Below, one piece after another: positions 34,326-43,109 of a stretch of 64,000 nucleotides of DNA (within the stretch, counting starts at the first letter, position 1; the number at the start of each line of letters is the position of its first letter). The position numbers and the translations under genes were made by a program. A model generated the notes under the pieces. It searched no databases, was not told the DNA's origin, and worked only from the letters and a program-made list of their open reading frames with translations. Where the stretch lies: assembly GCF_035969385.1 (NCBI RefSeq), contig NZ_JAYKKJ010000007.1:62001-126000 (forward strand), read 5' to 3'. Source of the DNA: SELP01 sp035969385. GTDB taxonomy: Bacteria; Pseudomonadota; Alphaproteobacteria; Rhodobacterales; Rhodobacteraceae.

Positions 34326-34457
34326 CGTGGGCAGACCACGCGCATAGGTGACGGCAATCCGGGAAAACATGTCTCAAAGCGGCGGGCGCGGGGCGGCGGC
34401 CTCTTTCAAAAAGGGCCGTGCCGGGTTATCTGCCCGTGACAGCCCAAAGGAACGCCC

Positions 34458-35585
34458 ATGACCAATCCCTTCGACGCCCCCGGTCCGGTAGAACGCGATC
34501 TGGCCGCCGCCATTTCCCCGATCGAAGAAATCATCGAAGAGGCGCGACAGGGCCGGATGTTCATCCTTGTCGATCACGAGGACCGCGAGAACGAGGGCGA
34601 TCTTGTGATCCCCGCGGCCTATGCCGACGCCAAGGCGATCAACTTCATGGCGACCCACGGGCGCGGGCTGATCTGCCTGACCCTGCCCGCCGAACGGATC
34701 GAACAGCTGCGCCTGCCGATGATGGCGGTGAACAATTCCTCGCGGCACGAAACCGCCTTCACCGTCTCGATCGAGGCCCGCGAGGGCGTTAGCACCGGCA
34801 TTTCCGCCGCCGACCGGGCGCTGACCGTGGCGACAGCGATCAACCCGCAATGCACCTCCGCCGATATCGCCACGCCGGGCCATGTGTTCCCGCTGCGGGC
34901 GCGGCGGGGCGGCGTTCTGGTGCGTGCCGGCCATACCGAAGCCGGCTGCGACGTGGCGCGGCTTGCCGGCCATTACCCGGCCTCGGTCATCTGCGAGATC
35001 ATGAAGGAAGACGGGACAATGGCCCGGCTGCCCGACCTTGTGGATTATTCCGCCACCCATGGGCTGAAGATCGGGACGATCTCGGACCTGATCACCTACC
35101 GGTCCCGCAACGACTACCTCGTGCGGGAAACCAGCCGGTCCAATGTCACCTCGGAATTCGGCGGCGACTGGGACATGCGCATCTTCACTGATCAGGTGCA
35201 CGAGGTGGAACACGTGGTGCTGGTCAAGGGTGACATCACCACCCCCGACCCGGTTCTGACCCGGACCCACGCCCTGCACGAGGCGCAGGATGTGCTGGGC
35301 CTTGGCCCGAAACCGGCCGGTGAACTGGCCCGCGCCATGCAGATCATCGCCGAGGAAGGGCGCGGCGTCGTCTGCCTGTTCCGGCAGCCGCGCAAATCGC
35401 TCTATGCGCATGAAGACGATGGCCCCCGCACCATCAAACAGACGGGCCTTGGGGCGCAGATCCTGTCGGACATGGGGCTGCGCGACCTGATCCTGCTGAC
35501 CGATTCACCGCAGACCCGCTATCTGGGTCTGGACGCCTACGGGCTGAACATCACGGGCACCCGCCCGATCCTATCAAAGGGCTGA
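34458..35585 (+). CDS. ribB: 3,4-dihydroxy-2-butanone 4-phosphate synthase with degenerate RibA-like domain
   Basis: A 375-residue two-domain protein. The RibB domain (about 10-215) is intact, with the acidic VDHEDRENEGDL motif, GLICLTLP and a HTEAGCDVARLAG segment; it converts ribulose 5-phosphate to the four-carbon riboflavin precursor. The C-terminal RibA-like half (about 220-370) keeps RTIKQTGLGAQIL but lacks the zinc-ligand cysteines and ECLTGD region of GTP cyclohydrolase II: RTHALHEAQDVLGLG stands in its place. It is therefore probably monofunctional for RibB. It is 4 bp from ribH. Confidence 0.93.
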   Translation: MTNPFDAPGPVERDLAAAISPIEEIIEEARQGRMFILVDHEDRENEGDLVIPAAYADAKAINFMATHGRGLICLTLPAERIEQLRLPMMAVNNSSRHETAFTVSIEAREGVSTGISAADRALTVATAINPQCTSADIATPGHVFPLRARRGGVLVRAGHTEAGCDVARLAGHYPASVICEIMKEDGTMARLPDLVDYSATHGLKIGTISDLITYRSRNDYLVRETSRSNVTSEFGGDWDMRIFTDQVHEVEHVVLVKGDITTPDPVLTRTHALHEAQDVLGLGPKPAGELARAMQIIAEEGRGVVCLFRQPRKSLYAHEDDGPRTIKQTGLGAQILSDMGLRDLILLTDSPQTRYLGLDAYGLNITGTRPILSKG

Positions 35586-35589
35586 ACCC

Positions 35590-36129
35590 ATGGCTGGCGC
35601 ATCTCACTACATCCTTCCCCGCCCCGAGTTTGACAAGCCCGTCAAGTTGCTGATCGTCGTGTCGCCCTACTACAAGGATATCGCCGACAACCTGATCGCC
35701 GGGGCCACGGCAGAAATCGAAGCCGCAGGCGGCACATGGGAGATCGCCGAGGTGCCCGGCGCGCTGGAAATCCCGACCGCCATCGGCATGGCCGAGCGGA
35801 TGTCCAACTTTGATGGCTACGTCGCGCTGGGCTGCGTGATCCGGGGCGAAACCACTCATTACGAAACCGTCTGCAACGACAGCAGCCGCGCCATTCAGTT
35901 GCTGGGCCTTCAGGGGCTGGCCATCGGCAACGGCATCCTGACGGTCGAGAACCGCACACAGGCCGAGGTCCGCGCCGATCCGGCTGACCAGAACAAGGGC
36001 GGCGGCGCCGCCGCTGCGGCCTTGCACCTGATCGCGCTGGGCCGTAAGTGGGGCCGCGCCGACAAGGGGGTCGGCTTTACCGGGGACATCCTGCTCGCCC
36101 GGTCCGGTGAAGGAAAGACGACCGCATGA
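35590..36129 (+). CDS. ribH: 6,7-dimethyl-8-ribityllumazine synthase
   Basis: A 179-residue lumazine synthase that condenses the RibB and RibD products. VPGALEIPTAI (about 55-65), the ALGCVIRGETTHYETV substrate loop (about 80-95) and the GNGILTVENRTQA segment are typical; the family catalytic His lies in TTHYE. It starts 4 bp after ribB and overlaps nusB by 4 bp. Confidence 0.95.
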   Translation: MAGASHYILPRPEFDKPVKLLIVVSPYYKDIADNLIAGATAEIEAAGGTWEIAEVPGALEIPTAIGMAERMSNFDGYVALGCVIRGETTHYETVCNDSSRAIQLLGLQGLAIGNGILTVENRTQAEVRADPADQNKGGGAAAAALHLIALGRKWGRADKGVGFTGDILLARSGEGKTTA

Positions 36130-36584
36130 CCACCAACAGCCGCCAGATGAAATCCGCCGCCCGGCTCTATGCCGTGCAGGCGCTGTTCCAGATGGAAAGC
36201 TCTGGCCAAACGGTGGAACAGGTCTGTTCCGAGTTCGAGACGCACCGGTTCGGCGCCGTCTATGAAGGCGACGAAATGGCCGAGGGCGACGTCAAGCTGT
36301 TCCGGGCGCTGGTGGACGAGGCGGTGGACGAACAGGCCAAGATCGACCAGATGACCGACCGGGCGCTGGTGGCGAAATGGCCGATCGCACGGATCGACCC
36401 GACCCTGCGGGCGCTGTTCCGGGCCGCCGGGGGCGAGCTGTCTCTGGCCAAGACCCCGCCCAAGGTGGTGATCGTCGAATTCGTGCAGGTGGCCGAGGCG
36501 TTCTTTCCCGACGGCAAGGAACCGAAATTCGTCAACGCCGTGCTGGACCACATGGCCCGCGAAGCCCGGCCCGAAGCGTTCTGA
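36126..36584 (+). CDS. nusB: Transcription antitermination factor NusB
   Basis: A 152-residue NusB (SAARLYAVQALFQME near the start; RIDPTLRALFRAAGGEL and VIVEFVQVAEAFFPDGKEPKFVNAVLD near the end). With NusE it binds boxA RNA and supports rRNA antitermination. It overlaps the ribH stop (ATGA), the common ribH-nusB pairing. A repeated 164-bp element follows the stop within 14 bp. Confidence 0.95.
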   Translation: MTTNSRQMKSAARLYAVQALFQMESSGQTVEQVCSEFETHRFGAVYEGDEMAEGDVKLFRALVDEAVDEQAKIDQMTDRALVAKWPIARIDPTLRALFRAAGGELSLAKTPPKVVIVEFVQVAEAFFPDGKEPKFVNAVLDHMAREARPEAF

Positions 36585-36597
36585 TCAACCGGACCCC

Positions 36598-36761
36598 GCG
36601 CGGGAACAAGGCCGCAGGCCGCCCGCGCATCGCCTGCCCGTCCCGGCGGGCTGGCGATTTGGTGATCGACGCCCGCAGACCCGACCTTGCCCTGACATTG
36701 CACGATAAACCGCGCAGCAAATCCGGCGCATCGCCACCCCACGGGCAGGCAATGCGCGGGC
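36598..36761. repeat. 164-bp intergenic repeat element, family B copy 1
   Basis: It shares a 61-bp identical block (36598-36658) with 62564-62624, then ATTGCACGATA at nearly the same offset (99 vs 98) and CCACGGGCAGGCAAT at the same offset (141). It contains near-perfect 21-nt inverted arms (36621-36641 and 36741-36761, 20 of 21 matching). It also has a competing 5' hairpin GCGCGGG/CCCGCGC (36598-36604 with 36622-36628) and an internal ATCGCC...GGCGAT stem. No coding content. Confidence 0.8.
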
Positions 36762-36772
36762 TTTGTCTCATC

Positions 36773-38119
36773 CTAAGGTGCTTCGAAGATCAGCGGCGCA
36801 AGGTCCGACAACCGGCTGCCCGCCTCCGTCAGCCCCAATATCGCATCCCTGATCCGGCCCGCCCGCTCTGCGCCGACCACCGGGTCGGCAAAGCTGTGGT
36901 ATTTCGCGATCACGTCACCATCCGAAAACGGCGCTTCCGGCCCACCCCGCGCGTGTACGTCGCCGCTGTCCAGCCGCCGCCCGTCCGAGGTGACAATCGT
37001 CACATCGGCCCAGCGACCCAGCGGGAAGCGGTCGGAATGGCGCTTGTCCTCAGCCACCGTGATCCGCTCCATCATGGCGATGACCGCCGGGTCGGACAGG
37101 CCCGCGCCGATGATCTGGTCCACAAGGATCGTGCCGTGGGTCAGATAGGCCGCCACTGCAAAACGCAGCGAATACTGCGCCTTTGACGTGGTGTCGGGCA
37201 CGCCGTCGAACAGGCAGGCCGCCTGATGAAAGCTGCGCACCTCGACCCGCGCGATATCCGTCGCGGACAGCCCATGCGCCAGAACCACCGACCGGACCGC
37301 GTCGATTGACCCATGCGCCCAGCGGCAGATCGGGTAGGGCTTCACATATTGATGTTCGACCTGCCAGAACTGCCCCAGATCTTCCCAGAACGGCGCGGCC
37401 TCCTCGGCCTCGATGGTGATGGCCGGGGCCCCGGTGAACCCGCGTTCGGCCATCATGACCGAGGACAGCCCGACCAGCGCGCCCCAGCCCGACCCGTCGT
37501 GCAGCATGGTCGGATTGGCGATTTCGCGCATCATCTGGCTGCGGGGGCCGTGGTATTCGGCGATCCCCAGCGCCTCGCGGAACCGCCTGCGGCCCATTCC
37601 CCGCATCCGTGCTGCCATCGCCACCACCCCCAGCGCGTTCCACGCGCCAGAGGTGTGATAGTCGCTGACCGTGGCATGTAGGGTCATCGCCGCGCGGCCC
37701 GCCACCTCGTAGCCAACCGCGACCGTGGCCAGCGCCTCTGGCCCCGGCATGTCGGGGCAGACCTGCATCAGGGTCGCCAGCGTGGGCAGAACCACCACGC
37801 CGATATGGCCCTTGGTCGGGTTGTATCCATCGTGACCGTCCAGATTGTCGATCTGGCTGGCAAGGGCAAAGGCCGCGCCGGGGATGCCCGCCTTCCGCCC
37901 GTCGAACATCATCCGGGCGCGGGCGTCAGGATCGTCCGAATTGAACATCAGGCAGGCGCTGTCACGGGCGATGCGGCCTGCCTCCATCGGGGCTGCGGCA
38001 ATGGCGATGCCCATCGTGTCCAGCATCATCCGCGCCGCCGCCGACAGGGCCGAGGCGGGGAAATCCCCGGCGCCGCGCGTCAGGGTGAGGGCTGCTACCT
38101 CGTCGAAAACCCGCGTCAT
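36773..38119 (-). CDS. MmgE/PrpD family protein
   Basis: A 448-residue protein of the 2-methylcitrate dehydratase-like family. The N-terminal all-helical domain carries ASQIDNLDGHDGYNPTKGHIGVVVLPTL (about 85-112), and the C-terminal alpha/beta domain carries VEHQYVKPYPICRWAHGSIDA (about 273-293). Family members dehydrate 2-methylcitrate or isomerise/decarboxylate related acids (cis-aconitate decarboxylase, iminodisuccinate epimerase). No prp genes are near, so the substrate is unknown. The start at 38119 follows GGAGGAG. It is divergent from a LysR gene with an 11-bp inverted repeat between them. Confidence 0.88.
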   Translation of the reverse strand: MTRVFDEVAALTLTRGAGDFPASALSAAARMMLDTMGIAIAAAPMEAGRIARDSACLMFNSDDPDARARMMFDGRKAGIPGAAFALASQIDNLDGHDGYNPTKGHIGVVVLPTLATLMQVCPDMPGPEALATVAVGYEVAGRAAMTLHATVSDYHTSGAWNALGVVAMAARMRGMGRRRFREALGIAEYHGPRSQMMREIANPTMLHDGSGWGALVGLSSVMMAERGFTGAPAITIEAEEAAPFWEDLGQFWQVEHQYVKPYPICRWAHGSIDAVRSVVLAHGLSATDIARVEVRSFHQAACLFDGVPDTTSKAQYSLRFAVAAYLTHGTILVDQIIGAGLSDPAVIAMMERITVAEDKRHSDRFPLGRWADVTIVTSDGRRLDSGDVHARGGPEAPFSDGDVIAKYHSFADPVVGAERAGRIRDAILGLTEAGSRLSDLAPLIFEAP

Positions 38120-38177
38120 CCCGTTTTCTCCTCCCCGGCGCTGATGCGCTATTGAGGATTGGCGCCGGTCCGGGTTC

Positions 38178-38213
38178 ACGAAAACAATTTGGGGTCTGAG
38201 GCATTGTTTTCGT
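38178..38213. promoter_or_regulatory. Candidate operator: 11-bp perfect inverted repeat, 14-nt spacer
   Basis: ACGAAAACAAT (38178-38188) and ATTGTTTTCGT (38203-38213) are exact reverse complements. They lie between the divergent MmgE/PrpD (start 38119) and LysR (start 38287) genes. The size and spacing fit a dimeric or tetrameric LysR-type regulator binding its divergent promoter. Confidence 0.7.
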
Positions 38214-38286
38214 TTCTCTTGCCGCCATTCCACGCCAGTATGAACCGCAACGAGTCGCCCGCAGGGGCACCACCGAAAGGGACCGC

Positions 38287-39180
38287 GTGAAACATCGTCC
38301 GCACCTCAGCTATATCCGCTCGTTCGAGGCGGCGGCCCGGCACCTGTCCTTCACGCTTGCGGCGGAAGAGTTGAACTATACGCAAGCGGCGGTGAGCAAC
38401 CATGTCCGCTCGCTTGAAGAATACCTTGGCCGGCCCCTTTTCATCCGCCACGCCCGCAGCCTTGAATTGACCGGGTTGGGGCAGGCCTATCTGCCCGGCG
38501 TCCGGCAGGCCCTGCGCCAGATCGAAGAGGCGACCGAGGCGATCATTTCCCGCACCCATGACAAATCGGTGGTGATCTCCAGCCCGATCAGCTTTGCCGA
38601 AAACTGGCTGGCACCGCAGGTGGCACGGTTCATGGCCGGGCATCCGGAATATTCGATCACCATGCACGGCACCATCTGGGGCGATGTCGAGGACGAGGTC
38701 GCGGACCTGTCCATCGCCATCAAGCATGACGACAGCGCCCGGCCCGGCGAGCAGAAGCTGTTCACCGACGGGCTTTGCGTGCTCTGCGCGCCCGACTACC
38801 GGATTGATGGCAAGCCGCTGACGCACCCCAAGGACCTGCACAGGGCGCAGCTGATCCACATCCTTGCCCGGCAGGATTGCTGGAAGCCCATCGCCACGGC
38901 GCTGGGGCTGGAGGAATTGGGCGTCGAAGGCGGGCTGAAAAGCAATTCGTCCAACATCGGGCTGGAACTGGCCGCCAACGGGCTCGGCTGCGTGGCGATG
39001 CTGCGGTCACTGGCGCGGCCCTATCTGGACCGTGGGGTTCTGGTGGAACCCTTCCCGGTGTCCGTGCCAAGCCCTTGGAACTATTACCTGACCAATCGAA
39101 ACGGCGGGTCGAAACCCGCCGTGAAGACATTTCAGAAATGGCTGGTGGATCAGGCCGCCCGCTACAGCGTGGCGGCCTGA
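38287..39180 (+). CDS. LysR family transcriptional regulator (GcvA-like)
   Basis: A 297-residue LysR regulator of the GcvA/AmpR-like group. The HTH is at residues 5-65 (LSYIRSFEAAARHLSFTLAAEELNYTQAAVSNHVR) and a substrate-binding domain at about 90-290. It uses a GTG start with AAGGGA upstream. It faces MmgE/PrpD across a region with a strong inverted repeat, and converges on the DMGDH-like gene with a 5-bp gap. It could regulate either neighbour; the divergent one is more likely. Confidence 0.9.
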   Translation: MKHRPHLSYIRSFEAAARHLSFTLAAEELNYTQAAVSNHVRSLEEYLGRPLFIRHARSLELTGLGQAYLPGVRQALRQIEEATEAIISRTHDKSVVISSPISFAENWLAPQVARFMAGHPEYSITMHGTIWGDVEDEVADLSIAIKHDDSARPGEQKLFTDGLCVLCAPDYRIDGKPLTHPKDLHRAQLIHILARQDCWKPIATALGLEELGVEGGLKSNSSNIGLELAANGLGCVAMLRSLARPYLDRGVLVEPFPVSVPSPWNYYLTNRNGGSKPAVKTFQKWLVDQAARYSVAA

Positions 39181-39185
39181 TATTC

Positions 39186-41603
39186 CTATCCCCGCAGCCG
39201 CTCGCCCGAGGGGTCGAACGGCGGTTCTGACAGGATCACCGCCTTGTGCGGATGCCCAAGGATATAGACCTCGACCGCGTCACCCGGTTTGGCCACGCCT
39301 TCCTTGATCATCGCCAGCGCCAGCGACTTGTCCACGTGATATCCGTAGGCGCCGGAACTGACCTTGCCCGCCGGGGTGCCATCGGGCAGGAAGATCGGTT
39401 CGCCACCGCTGGCGTCGGCGTTCTGGTTCGCCTCGACCGCCAGAATGCGCAGCTGTTCGCGCGGCGCGCGGTCCATCAGCGCGGCATAGGCGGCTTTGTT
39501 CAGGAAATCCTTGTCCATCTTCACCAGCCTCTCCAGCCCCAGCTCCTGCGGCCAGTATTCGGGGCTGTATTCGCGGCCCCACGACCCATAGCCCTTTTCA
39601 ATCCGCAAGGAGGCAAGCGCACGCCCGCCGACAGGCCCGCCGCCCAATTCGCGGGCGGCCTCGACCAGCGCGGTGTAAAGGGTCACCTGATCTTCCTGCG
39701 CACAGTGCAGTTCCCAGCCCAGATCGCCGGTGAAGGACACGCGCAGCGCCACCACCTCGACCCCGGCGACCGTGATCCGTGCCGACCGCATGAAGCGGAA
39801 CGCCTCGTTTGACAGGTCGGCGTTGGTCAGCCGTTGCAGCAGGTCGCGCGCCTTTGGCCCGGCCACGTTATAGCCGCAGATCACGTCGGTCTTGTTTTCA
39901 AAGGTTGTGCCTGCGGGCAGGGGGACCATGTCAAAGAACCGGCGGTGATAGCGTTCGGCAAGGCCCGAGCCGACCATCATGTATTCATCCTCGGCCAGCT
40001 TGGTGACGGTGAAGTCGCCCGCCACGCCGCCGCGCACGCCGATCAGTGGCGCAAGGCAGGACCGGCCCACCTCGGTCGGGATCTTGTTGGCCAGAAGCTG
40101 GTCCAGCCAGTCAAAGGCGCCCGGCCCCTTGATGAAGTAATTGGCAAAGTTCGAGATATCCAAGACGCCGACGCTATCCCGCAGCATCCGCACCTCGCGG
40201 CCCACCGGTTTCCACCAGTTCTGGCGCGTAAAGCCGTTGGTCTCTTTCACGCCCGGCTCATCGGCAAACCACAGCGGGTGTTCCCAGCCGCAGTTCAGGC
40301 CAAAGACCGCGCCCATGCCCTTTTGCATCTCGTAGGCGGGGCGTACGCGGGCCGGACGGCCGGCGCTGCGTTCCTCGTTCGGGAAATGGATGGAAAAGCG
40401 GTTGGCATACTGGTCCTGCACTCGCGCCTTGGTAAATTTCTTGTCCGCCCAAGTGCCGAACCGGGCAAGGTCCCAGCCGAACATATCAAGGCTCGACTCG
40501 CCGGTAACGATCCATTCGGCCGTCATCTGGCCAAGGCCGCCCGACTGCGAAAATCCGGGGATGATCCCGTTGCAGCAGAAGTATCCCTTCAGTTCCGGCA
40601 CCGGGCCGAACAGGGCGCTGCTGTCCGGTGACCAGATCATCGGGCCGTTGATAACCCGCTTGATCCCGGCCTCGGCGGCGGCGGGGACACGGTCCATCGC
40701 CCGCATGACGTTGTCCATGATCCGGTCAAGATCGTCGGCGAACAACTCATGGCCGAACCCGCCGGGGGTTTCATCCTCGGCCCAGAAACGCATGTCCTTT
40801 TCATAGGCGCCGATCAGCAAGCCATTGCCTTCCTGACGCAGGTAGTACTCGCCGTCCCGGTCCGCGACCGAGGGCAGGCGGCGGCCTGCATTGGCCACAC
40901 CTTCGATGGTTTCGGTCACGAAATACTGGTGCTCGGTCGGCATCAGCGGTAGTTCGATCCCCGCCAGACGGGCGACCTCGCGGCCCCAAAGACCGGCGGC
41001 GTTGATGACCCACTCCGTCTGGATGTTGCCCTTGGGGGTTTCGACGATCCAGCTGCCATCGGGTTGCTGAACGGTGGCGGTGACAGGGGTAAAGCGGTGA
41101 ATCTCGGCCCCGCGCGCCCGCGCCCCTGCCGCATAGGCCATGGTCACGCCCGAGGGGTCGACGTTGCCGCCATCGGGTTCATACATGATACAGCGTATGC
41201 CGTCGAAGTTCACCAGCGGGTGCAGGCGCTCGGCCTCGTCCCGGCTGATCTTGTGGAAATTCATGCCGTAGTAACGGGCCTTGGCCTCTTGCAGCAGCAA
41301 CTGATGCTCCCGTGCTTCGGTCTGCGCGAGATAGAGCGACCCCGGCTGAAACACGCCGCAGCCCTGACCGGTCTCTGCCTCCAGCTCCTTATACAGGTTC
41401 ATCGTGTAGTGCTGGATGCGGCTGATGTTGGTGTTGTCATGCAGGCCGTGGATGTTGGCCGCCGCATGCCAGGTAGAGCCGGAGGTCAGCTCGTCCCGCT
41501 CAAGCAGCACCACATCCGACCAGCCCAGCTTGGCCAGATGATACAGGATCGAACAGCCGACCAGCCCGCCGCCGATCACCACTGCCTGTGCATGGGTCTT
41601 CAT
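39186..41603 (-). CDS. FAD-dependent dimethylglycine/sarcosine dehydrogenase-like protein (DAO-GcvT fusion)
   Basis: An 805-residue fusion. The N-terminal DAO domain (about 5-370) has VVIGGGLVGCSILYH for FAD and GSTWHAA (about 45-51), the position of the covalently FAD-linked histidine in DMG/sarcosine dehydrogenases. It is followed by an FAO_M spacer, a GcvT aminomethyltransferase domain (about 430-700) and a GcvT_C barrel (about 715-795). It probably oxidises an N-methyl amine and passes the C1 unit to tetrahydrofolate. The start at 41603 follows AAGGAA. It is 23 bp downstream of the aminotransferase gene, so likely in an operon with it. Confidence 0.9.
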   Translation of the reverse strand: MKTHAQAVVIGGGLVGCSILYHLAKLGWSDVVLLERDELTSGSTWHAAANIHGLHDNTNISRIQHYTMNLYKELEAETGQGCGVFQPGSLYLAQTEAREHQLLLQEAKARYYGMNFHKISRDEAERLHPLVNFDGIRCIMYEPDGGNVDPSGVTMAYAAGARARGAEIHRFTPVTATVQQPDGSWIVETPKGNIQTEWVINAAGLWGREVARLAGIELPLMPTEHQYFVTETIEGVANAGRRLPSVADRDGEYYLRQEGNGLLIGAYEKDMRFWAEDETPGGFGHELFADDLDRIMDNVMRAMDRVPAAAEAGIKRVINGPMIWSPDSSALFGPVPELKGYFCCNGIIPGFSQSGGLGQMTAEWIVTGESSLDMFGWDLARFGTWADKKFTKARVQDQYANRFSIHFPNEERSAGRPARVRPAYEMQKGMGAVFGLNCGWEHPLWFADEPGVKETNGFTRQNWWKPVGREVRMLRDSVGVLDISNFANYFIKGPGAFDWLDQLLANKIPTEVGRSCLAPLIGVRGGVAGDFTVTKLAEDEYMMVGSGLAERYHRRFFDMVPLPAGTTFENKTDVICGYNVAGPKARDLLQRLTNADLSNEAFRFMRSARITVAGVEVVALRVSFTGDLGWELHCAQEDQVTLYTALVEAARELGGGPVGGRALASLRIEKGYGSWGREYSPEYWPQELGLERLVKMDKDFLNKAAYAALMDRAPREQLRILAVEANQNADASGGEPIFLPDGTPAGKVSSGAYGYHVDKSLALAMIKEGVAKPGDAVEVYILGHPHKAVILSEPPFDPSGERLRG

Positions 41604-41626
41604 CTTGTGTTCCTTTTCAGGGTTGC

Positions 41627-42883
41627 TCAGGAGGTAATCTCGGCCATGACCGCCAACAGGCGGGCGACCTCTCCCTCGGTGTTGTAATGGCACAGCGAAA
41701 TCCGCACGCAGTCGGCCCGGCCGAGCGGCGCAAGGATATTGCCGGAATAATGGTCCGCCTTGCGGATGTGGCAGCGGATGCCCGCCGCGTTCAGCCGCTC
41801 GACAATCTCGGCCGAGGCGACGGTGTCGGACCAGACCGAGACCAGCCCTTCGCGCGCCGGGTTGTCGACCCCGCCGACGATGTTCAGCCCCGGCAATTCG
41901 GCTAGCCCCTTCAGGTTGCCGGTGCCGTGCAGAATCGCCTCGGTCAGGTCGTGTTCATGGGCGTGGATGGCGCGGCCCGCGGCCTCGATCCGCTTGCGGC
42001 GGTCGGTCTCGTCCGACACCTCGCCGCCCAGCCAGTCCAGATAGTCCACCACGTCCGACAGGGTGGCATAAGCGCCCGTGTCGCGGGTGCCGAATTCCCA
42101 GTTCAGCGCCGGGCCGCCGTCAAGGCATTCGTGGGGCAGGGCGGCCAGACGGTCCGATACCCAGGCCACGCCGTAGCCATGCCGCGAAAACATCTTGTAG
42201 GGAGAGATCGCATAGCCGTCGATCCCGTAGGACGCGATGTCGATCCGGCCATGGGCGGCATGCTGAATACCATCGACGATGATGAAGCAGTCAGGCGATT
42301 TTTCGCGGATCGCGGTGGCGACTGCGGCCACATCCACCCCCATCCCCGTCACGGGCGAGGTATGCAGGATCGTGGCAACGCGGGTGTCCGCGGTGATTTC
42401 CGGCAGGTAGTCCGCGGCGGTCACCACGCCCGTTGCATCGTCGTGGGGCACCAGCACATGGGCGCGGCCCGACCGGTCCGCCCAATGTTGCGCCGCGCTG
42501 CGCGATGCCGGATGTTCCAGCGTCGACCCAAGCACGCGGCCACCCGGCGCGGCCCCCATGCAGGCGGTGCGGATCATCCGAAACAGCATCTCGGTCCCGC
42601 TTTCGCCCACCACGATCTGCCCGCCCGGTGCATTCAGCAGCAGGGCCATGTCGGCCCGCGCCTTGGCGATGATCTCGACCAGCGCCCGGCTCGCCACGTT
42701 GTCGCGGCCCTGATTGTCCGGGATCGCCGCGAACCTGGCAGAGGTGTCGACCACCGATTTCAGGGTCAGCGCCCCGCCCGCGTTTTCGAAAAAGATACGT
42801 TCGCCCGCGAAGGGGCAACTGTCGACATGGGCGAAACGGTCGCGCACGGCCGCAAGAAGTTCGGGGGATTTCAACATGGGCAT
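41627..42883 (-). CDS. Class V aminotransferase / cysteine-desulfurase-like PLP protein
   Basis: A 418-residue fold-type I PLP enzyme. Conserved elements are FENAGGALT (about 31-39), the ATILHTSPVTGMGVD and IVDGIQHAAHGRID Asp loop (about 190-230), and the Schiff-base lysine in ISPYKMFSRHGYG (about 233-245). It resembles cysteine-desulfurase-like members of unknown substrate rather than IscS/SufS. Two ATGs 6 bp apart (42883 and 42877) are both possible. It is first gene of the unit leading into the DMGDH-like gene. Confidence 0.86.
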   Translation of the reverse strand: MPMLKSPELLAAVRDRFAHVDSCPFAGERIFFENAGGALTLKSVVDTSARFAAIPDNQGRDNVASRALVEIIAKARADMALLLNAPGGQIVVGESGTEMLFRMIRTACMGAAPGGRVLGSTLEHPASRSAAQHWADRSGRAHVLVPHDDATGVVTAADYLPEITADTRVATILHTSPVTGMGVDVAAVATAIREKSPDCFIIVDGIQHAAHGRIDIASYGIDGYAISPYKMFSRHGYGVAWVSDRLAALPHECLDGGPALNWEFGTRDTGAYATLSDVVDYLDWLGGEVSDETDRRKRIEAAGRAIHAHEHDLTEAILHGTGNLKGLAELPGLNIVGGVDNPAREGLVSVWSDTVASAEIVERLNAAGIRCHIRKADHYSGNILAPLGRADCVRISLCHYNTEGEVARLLAVMAEITS

Positions 42884-43109
42884 ATTCCGGAATTTCAGGT
42901 GAAAGGACTATGGTGCACAGGCGCGGTCGTCACTCAAATATTTTCCTACCTCAGGGGGCGGAAATTTTGCGGCAGACTTGTCAGGTAGAGGCAAGACCGA
43001 CAGGGTGGGGGACAAAGGGCCGAACCGGGTATGAAATGTCGTTTCCGGCGGGTCCGGTGCAAACGCATTGGCCCAATGAGGGCGCAGGCAGCAAGGAAAG
43101 CGACGCGAA
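42884..43109. promoter_or_regulatory. Divergent intergenic region aminotransferase-MFS transporter
   Basis: A 226-bp spacer that must contain both divergent promoters. An AT-rich patch (TCAAATATTTTCCTACC, about 42934-42950) is a plausible promoter core. I could not assign specific boxes. AAGGAAA lies 11 nt before the transporter ATG. Confidence 0.35.
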
